Origin: an uncultured Bacteroidota bacterium
GTDB lineage: Bacteria > Bacteroidota > Bacteroidia > Chitinophagales > Chitinophagaceae
Direction of reading: 5' to 3'
Assembly: GCA_946479535.1 (NCBI GenBank)
Contig: CAMLGP010000032.1
Location: forward strand, 1-11,400
DNA: 11,400 nucleotides
In this document: piece after piece, positions 7,554 to 11,400 of the stretch
How positions within the stretch are numbered: position 1 is the stretch's first letter
Layout: every line of letters starts with the position of its first letter
The notes under the pieces: model-generated
The model's database searches: none
What the model saw: only the letters and a program-made list of their open reading frames with translations
What the model was told of the DNA's origin: nothing
Position numbers and translations under genes: made by a program

Positions 7554-8309
7554 ATGGCACAAGTAAAAGAATTTTCTGTTGAAGAAAAACTCACTGCTTT
7601 AGTTACCCTCCAACAAATCGAAAGTAAACTTGATGAAATCAAAATCCTGAAAGGTGAACTTCCAATGGAAGTAGCTGATTTGGAAGATGAGATCCAGGGT
7701 TTGCATTCCCGTCAGCTTCGCATTGAGGAAGAGATCAATGGTGTTACTGATTTTATTGAGCAACGCAAAGAAGCCATCAAGGAAGCACAGGCACTGATCA
7801 AAAAATATGAAAAGCAGAGCGGTAACGTTAAGAATAACCGTGAGTTTGAAGCTATCAACAAAGAAGTTGAAATGCAGCAACTGGAAGTTAAACTGGCTGA
7901 AAAACATATAAAGGATGCTACCGAAGAGATTGCTGAAAAAGCAGTAGCTCTGGAAAAAGCAAAGAAGAATATTGCGGTGAAAGAAGGTGTGCTGGCTACC
8001 AAAAAAGGTGAACTTGAAAAGATCATTGCTGCTAACGAAAAAGAAGAGAAGCATTATAATAAACTGGCATCAGAAGCAAAACAGCACGTGGATCCACGCC
8101 TGCTGGTAAGCTATGAAAAGATCCGGTCCAGCTATCGTAATGGCCTGGCCGTTGTTCCTGTTGAAAGAGATGCCTGCGGTGGTTGCTTCTATTATATTCC
8201 CCCGCAAAAACAAAGTGAGATCAAACAGCACAAGAAAGTGATGGTATGTGAGAACTGCGGACGTATCCTTGTGGATGAAGAACTGTCTAATAATGTAGAG
8301 ACTAAATAA
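7554..8309 (+). CDS. Coiled-coil protein with C4 zinc ribbon (zf-RING_7/DUF164 family)
   Basis: The 251-residue product has a long charged coiled coil (about 10-175, rich in Glu and Lys with heptad-like spacing). It ends in a C-terminal zinc ribbon with Cys208 and Cys211 (CGGC) and Cys232 and Cys235 (CENC), the latter followed by GRILVDEE. The layout and length match the C4-type zinc-ribbon family that includes Helicobacter HP0958 and Chlamydia CT398. Those members have been linked to flagellar regulation or sigma-54 and RNA binding, but that role cannot be carried over to a Bacteroidota lineage without flagella. The protein is soluble and probably binds nucleic acid or partner proteins as an elongated hairpin. 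It lies 21 bases after the Nif3-like gene, a pairing I recall from other bacteria. A strong terminator follows 30 bases after its stop codon, closing the probable two-gene operon. Confidence 0.9.
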   Translation: MAQVKEFSVEEKLTALVTLQQIESKLDEIKILKGELPMEVADLEDEIQGLHSRQLRIEEEINGVTDFIEQRKEAIKEAQALIKKYEKQSGNVKNNREFEAINKEVEMQQLEVKLAEKHIKDATEEIAEKAVALEKAKKNIAVKEGVLATKKGELEKIIAANEKEEKHYNKLASEAKQHVDPRLLVSYEKIRSSYRNGLAVVPVERDACGGCFYYIPPQKQSEIKQHKKVMVCENCGRILVDEELSNNVETK

Positions 8310-8339
8310 GGCAATACAGGAATTAAGAAAATTCGAAAT

Positions 8340-8381
8340 AAATTTGAAAGGCGATCAGCATATTGATCGCCTTTTAAATTT
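8340..8381 (+). terminator. Strong intrinsic terminator after the zinc-ribbon gene
   Basis: An 18-bp stem (8340-8357 with 8364-8381) with a single G-U wobble closes a 6-base loop. The GC-rich top is GGCGATCA/TGATCGCC, and the base has an A-rich 5' arm and a T-rich 3' arm (CTTTTAAATTTATTT). It should stop plus-strand transcripts efficiently before recN. Confidence 0.85.
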
Positions 8382-8384
8382 ATT

Positions 8385-8402
8385 TCCCGATAGCTATCGG
8401 GA
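8385..8402. repeat. Perfect 18-base palindrome upstream of recN
   Basis: TCCCGATAGCTATCGGGA reads identically on both strands with no spacer. It starts three bases after the preceding terminator stem and ends 30 bases before the recN ATG. A spacer-free palindrome suits a dimeric protein-binding site or a dispersed repeat better than an RNA hairpin. I recall similar CCGATAGCTATCGG text in other Bacteroidota intergenic regions, but could not check this. Confidence 0.75.
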
Positions 8403-8432
8403 TTTGAGATTTGCCTTTAATTTGCAGCCCAG

Positions 8433-10088
8433 ATGCTTCAGCGCCTTTCCATACAGAATTACGCCATCATTGATTCTCTTGAGATCAACTTTTCAGGCAG
8501 GCTGAATATTATTACTGGTGAGACGGGTGCCGGTAAATCCATCATTGTAGGGGCTCTGGGCCTCATCCTGGGCGAAAGAGCCGATAGCTCGGTACTGGTG
8601 AACAAGGAAAAGAAATGCGTGGTAGAGGGCGTATTTGAAACGGGTAAAAAGAAAGATGTTTTTACCTTCCTGCGGAACAATGAACTGGATGAGCAGGATG
8701 AACTGGTAGTGAGAAGAGAGATTGGCACCAACGGCAAATCCCGTGCATTTGTAAATGATACTCCTGTTACACTTTCCCAATTAAATGAACTGAGTGGTTT
8801 GCTGGTTGATCTACATCAGCAGTTTGATACCCTGGTAATTGGCAAAAACGATTTCCAACGCCAGGTAATGGATGCGCTGGCTGGCCAGTTTGACCAGCTT
8901 TTTCAATACCAGCGGGCATTTGAACAGTGGCAGGGCGTCAAAAAGGAGCTGCAGGAATTAAAGGACCAGAAACTGATCTTTGATAAGGAATACGATTATA
9001 ATAAATTTCAATATTCCGAACTGGAAGAAGCCGGGTTTAAAGAAAACGAACTGGAGGGAATTGATGGGGAACTGAAGATCCTGAGCAATGCAGAGGGTAT
9101 CAAGAATGCACTGAATGCTGTGAATTATGAATTACAGGAAAGTGAATCCCCCGTGGTACAGCAATTAAGATCGGTTTGCAACCAGCTTTCAAACTGGGCA
9201 TCGTTCCATCCTTCTCTTCCATCATTGATCAGCCGGCTTCAATCAGCGCATGTGGAACTCCAGGATATTGCCGGTGAACTGGAACATATAAGTGATCATA
9301 TTAATTTTTCTCCCGAAAAGATTGAGCAGTTGAATGAGCGCCTCTCGCTTGGCTATAAACTGCAGAAAAAGCATGGGGTTCAATCTACCAGGGAGTTATT
9401 GATGATCCAGCAGGAGTTGGAAAAGAAACTGCAGGCAGTTTTGAATATTGATGAAACCATCAGCCAAAAAGAAAAAGAGGAAGGCAAACTGCTAGACGTT
9501 GCCAAAAAGCAGGCAGCTGTTCTTTCAGCCGCAAGGCATAAACAGGTAAAGCCTCTGGAAACAAAGGTTAATAAATTACTTGCCCAGGTAGGAATGCCAA
9601 ATGCGTTATTGAAAGTGGATATAAAGCCTACTGAATTGAATGCATTCGGGAGTGATTCCGTAGAGTTTCTCTTTGATGCCAACAAGAGTGGACAATTCCT
9701 TCCTGTGCGAAAAGTAGCCAGTGGTGGTGAATTGAGCCGGTTAATGCTTTCAGTTAAATCACTGGTTGCACAATCCATTGACCTTCCAACACTCATATTT
9801 GATGAAATTGATACGGGTATTTCCGGTGAAGCAGCCAGGCAGGTGGGTGTGATCATGAAAGAACTGGCGCAAAAGCGGCAGGTAATCTCTATTACACACC
9901 AGCCACAGATTGCCGGAAAGGCGGATGCTCATTTCTTTGTGTACAAGGAGATTGTGAAGGATGCGGTAAAGACCAATATCCGTCAGCTCACAAACGAAGA
10001 ACGAATTACAGCCATCGCCAAAATGCTCAGTGGAGAAAAGCCAACTGCAGCAGCCTTGGAGAATGCACGCGAAATGGTGGCAAACTAA
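8433..10088 (+). CDS. recN: DNA repair protein RecN (SMC-like ATPase)
   Basis: The 551-residue protein has the full RecN layout. An N-terminal ATPase half begins MLQRLSIQNYAIID, with Walker A GETGAGKS (29-36), followed by RREIGTNGKSRAFVNDTPV (94-112) and LVDLHQQFDTL (124-134). A coiled-coil region rich in Glu, Lys and Gln spans about 150-370. The C-terminal ATPase half has the ABC signature SGGELSR (430-436), Walker B LIFDEIDTG (454-462) and the H-loop SITHQPQIAG (486-495). RecN is a cytoplasmic SMC-family protein that helps hold and repair broken DNA ends in RecA-dependent double-strand break repair. All catalytic motifs are intact and the length is normal. The ATG at 8433 puts the Q-Y-A-I-I-D strand at the usual distance from the N-terminus. 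A terminator separates it from the upstream genes, so it should have its own promoter in 8382-8432, where the palindrome lies. fabI follows after 34 bases. Confidence 0.97.
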   Translation: MLQRLSIQNYAIIDSLEINFSGRLNIITGETGAGKSIIVGALGLILGERADSSVLVNKEKKCVVEGVFETGKKKDVFTFLRNNELDEQDELVVRREIGTNGKSRAFVNDTPVTLSQLNELSGLLVDLHQQFDTLVIGKNDFQRQVMDALAGQFDQLFQYQRAFEQWQGVKKELQELKDQKLIFDKEYDYNKFQYSELEEAGFKENELEGIDGELKILSNAEGIKNALNAVNYELQESESPVVQQLRSVCNQLSNWASFHPSLPSLISRLQSAHVELQDIAGELEHISDHINFSPEKIEQLNERLSLGYKLQKKHGVQSTRELLMIQQELEKKLQAVLNIDETISQKEKEEGKLLDVAKKQAAVLSAARHKQVKPLETKVNKLLAQVGMPNALLKVDIKPTELNAFGSDSVEFLFDANKSGQFLPVRKVASGGELSRLMLSVKSLVAQSIDLPTLIFDEIDTGISGEAARQVGVIMKELAQKRQVISITHQPQIAGKADAHFFVYKEIVKDAVKTNIRQLTNEERITAIAKMLSGEKPTAAALENAREMVAN

Positions 10089-10122
10089 AAGCCTTATTTT
10101 TAATACTACAAAACCAATTGAA

Positions 10123-10938
10123 ATGGGCAATAACCTGTTGAAAGGAAAAAAAGGGATCATATTTGGTGCGCTGGATGAAAAATCCATTGCATGGAAGACC
10201 GCATTGCAATGTTATGAAGAAGGAGCACAGATAGTTCTTTCCAATGCTCCGGTGGCATTACGTATGGGGGAGATCAATAAACTGTCTGAGATCTGTGGAA
10301 ATGCGCCGGTAATACCTGCTGATGTTACCAGCATGGATGATCTGAAAAACCTCTTTACAAAATCCATGGAGCATTTTGGAGGAAAGATTGATTTTATACT
10401 GCATTCCATTGGCATGGGTGTGAACGTTCGGAAGGGGAAACATTATACAGAAATGAATTATGAATGGAATCAGAAGACCCTGGATATTTCCTCAATGAGC
10501 CTGCACAAAGTATTGCGTACTGCCTGGGATATGGATGCTTTGAATGAATGGGCCAGCGTGGTAGCGCTGACCTATATTGCCGCCCAAAGGGTGTTTCCGG
10601 ATTATAATGAAATGGCTGATGCCAAGTCGTTGCTGGAAAGCGTTACCCGCATGTTTGGCTATTATTATGGAGAAAAGAAGAAAGTAAGGGTTAATACAGT
10701 TTCTCAATCGCCCACCCGCACAACGGCTGGCAGCGGGGTAAAAGGATTTGACGGATTTATCAACTATGCCGAAGCCATGAGCCCGCTGGGTAATGCTTCA
10801 GCTGAGGATTGCGCCAATTTCTGTGTGATGATGTTCAGTGATTATACCCGTATGGTAACCATGCAAAACCTTTTCCATGATGGAGGGTTCAGCTTTACAG
10901 GGGTAACACAGAAGGTAATTGAGAAAATGGGAAGCTAA
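10123..10938 (+). CDS. fabI: Enoyl-[acyl-carrier-protein] reductase (NADH) FabI
   Basis: The 271-residue product reduces trans-2-enoyl-ACP in the last step of each round of fatty-acid elongation. It is a short-chain dehydrogenase-type Rossmann protein. The cofactor site is GKKGIIFGALDEKSIAW (8-24). The FabI motif Y-(x9)-Y-(x6)-K is at Tyr151, Tyr161 and Lys168 (ALTYIAAQ...DYNEMADAK), and HSIG (94-97), DISS (121-124) and VHVDGG-like NLFHDGGFSF (249-258) are also present. Sequence between these motifs differs clearly from enterobacterial FabI, as expected for the Bacteroidota branch. The frame is open upstream to an ATG at 10030, inside recN. The ATG at 10123 is preferred because MGNNLLKGKKGIIFG begins where family members begin, and the 31-residue extension has no family character and overlaps recN. 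It may be co-transcribed with recN or use a promoter in the recN 3' end. Confidence 0.95.
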   Translation: MGNNLLKGKKGIIFGALDEKSIAWKTALQCYEEGAQIVLSNAPVALRMGEINKLSEICGNAPVIPADVTSMDDLKNLFTKSMEHFGGKIDFILHSIGMGVNVRKGKHYTEMNYEWNQKTLDISSMSLHKVLRTAWDMDALNEWASVVALTYIAAQRVFPDYNEMADAKSLLESVTRMFGYYYGEKKKVRVNTVSQSPTRTTAGSGVKGFDGFINYAEAMSPLGNASAEDCANFCVMMFSDYTRMVTMQNLFHDGGFSFTGVTQKVIEKMGS

Positions 10939-10964
10939 GCTACTAGCTTTTAGCCATTAGCTAA
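10939..10964. repeat. AGCTA-rich repeat, left copy
   Basis: A 26-base block directly after the fabI stop codon, built from degenerate GCTA/TTAGC units of 7-9 bases. It matches the block at 11045-11070 in inverted orientation (19 of the first 24 bases identical). It lies about 40 bases left of the terminator stem. Confidence 0.5.
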
Positions 10965-11003
10965 TTGACCTTATAAAGTAATTTCAATTAATAATGAAAT
11001 AAG

Positions 11004-11027
11004 AAAGCCTCCGGTTGTGGAGGCTTT
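11004..11027. terminator. Bidirectional terminator between fabI and the DUF2795 gene
   Basis: AAAGCCTCC (11004-11012) pairs perfectly with GGAGGCTTT (11019-11027) around a 6-base loop. TTTTGATATTTT follows on the plus strand, and a shorter T-rich text (CTTTCTTATTTC) follows on the minus strand. It lies between convergent genes and should end both transcripts. Confidence 0.85.
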
Positions 11028-11044
11028 TGATATTTTAAGGCCCA

Positions 11045-11070
11045 AAAACTAATACCTAAAGGCTAATAGC
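11045..11070. repeat. AGCTA-rich repeat, right copy (inverted)
   Basis: The reverse complement of this block matches the 10939-10964 block at 19 of the first 24 bases. It ends three bases before the stop codon of the DUF2795 gene, so the two copies flank the shared terminator almost from stop codon to stop codon. Confidence 0.5.
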
Positions 11071-11073
11071 TTC

Positions 11074-11295
11074 TTAATATTCGTCTTCATTGAATAGAAA
11101 GTCGTCCTGTGTAGGATAATCCGGCCAGATATCCTCGATTGTTTCGTACACATCTCCTTCGTCTTCCAGTTCCTGTAAATTCTCTACCACCTCTATGGGC
11201 GCGCCGGAACGGATTGAATAGTCAATCAGTTCATCTTTAGTAGCAGGCCACGGTGCATCTTCCAGATATGAGGCCAATTCTAAGGTCCAAAACAT
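11074..11295 (-). CDS. Small acidic DUF2795 family protein
   Basis: A 73-residue, strongly acidic cytoplasmic protein with no signal peptide or membrane segment. It begins MFWTLELASYLEDAPWPAT and continues with a KDELIDYSIRSGAP helix (20-33), then VVENLQELEDEGD (36-48), and ends IWPDYPTQDDFLFNEDEY. From memory this is the highly conserved Bacteroidota DUF2795 protein, which is close to this length in many genomes. Its function is unknown. The helical ELASYLE...AT.DELI.YA pattern suggests a small helical fold that mediates protein contacts, but this is inference. A near-consensus Bacteroidota promoter lies about 60 bases upstream. It shares a bidirectional terminator with fabI, which it faces. 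Confidence 0.85.
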   Translation of the reverse strand: MFWTLELASYLEDAPWPATKDELIDYSIRSGAPIEVVENLQELEDEGDVYETIEDIWPDYPTQDDFLFNEDEY

Positions 11296-11352
11296 GTTCT
11301 AAAAAAAGTTTAAATAAGGTTTAGTCAGGTGGTTGGTTCTTCCAAATTTTCC

Positions 11353-11384
11353 GCAAATGTAGCTTTATTAACGAATTTTCCAAA
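11353..11384 (-). promoter_or_regulatory. Consensus Bacteroidota promoter of the DUF2795 gene
   Basis: On the minus strand TTTG (11384-11381) is followed after exactly 19 bases by TACATTTGC (11361-11353). This is a full match to the Bacteroidota primary-sigma consensus TTTG-N19-TAnnTTTGC. The start of transcription should fall roughly 45-50 bases before the ATG at 11295. The leader holds a T-run just before the start codon (ACTTTTTTTAGAAC). Confidence 0.78.
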
Positions 11385-11400
11385 TCCTTAGTTGTTGACC

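Noticed and set aside
7599..8054. Minus-strand ORF of 151 codons rich in Phe and Leu
   Set aside because: It is the antisense of the Lys/Glu-rich coiled coil, which always reads as Phe/Leu-rich text. It is not a membrane protein.
10030..10122. Upstream in-frame extension of fabI starting inside recN
   Set aside because: The extra 31 residues have no enoyl reductase character, overlap the recN end, and the ATG at 10123 gives the normal family N-terminus.

Overview
The window looks like a piece of a Bacteroidota chromosome, most likely of the Chitinophagaceae/Sphingobacteriia type. The evidence is a giant secreted protein made of PKD repeats, a lipocalin-like lipoprotein with a SGC lipobox, a divergent Bacteroidota-type FabI, a 73-residue DUF2795 protein, and promoter elements of the Bacteroidota form (TTTG, about 19 bases, TAnnTTTG; clearest at 11353-11384). 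AT-rich leaders without strong Shine-Dalgarno sequences fit the same picture. No database search was possible, so the lineage is an inference from protein style.

Left part (1-6370): every gene is on the minus strand and codes for an envelope protein. Positions 1-3684 hold the N-terminal 1228 codons of a very large exported protein with fourteen complete PKD-like domains and the start of a fifteenth. It runs off the left edge and has no ATG, GTG or TTG start. Reading leftward, it is preceded by a small lipocalin-like lipoprotein (3864-4271), an exported DinB-fold protein with an intact histidine triad (4430-5053), a 384-base non-coding stretch with short direct repeats (5054-5437), and a YitT-family membrane protein (5438-6370). 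Strong hairpins separate several of these genes, so they look like single-gene units.

Right part (6438-10938): plus-strand housekeeping genes. These are a long-form Nif3-like dinuclear metal protein, a coiled-coil C4 zinc-ribbon protein 21 bases after it, a strong terminator plus a perfect 18-base palindrome, recN (double-strand break repair), and fabI (enoyl-ACP reductase, last step of fatty-acid elongation) 34 bases after recN. fabI faces a small minus-strand DUF2795 gene (11074-11295). A bidirectional terminator lies between them, flanked by two related AGCTA-rich repeats in inverted orientation.

I do not see a new multi-gene defence, mobile or biosynthetic system here. The points most worth checking are the missing start codon and paired-cysteine architecture of the PKD protein, the palindrome in front of recN, the inverted repeats around the fabI terminator, and the unexplained 384-base gap. 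No tRNA, rRNA, CRISPR array or insertion sequence was recognised.
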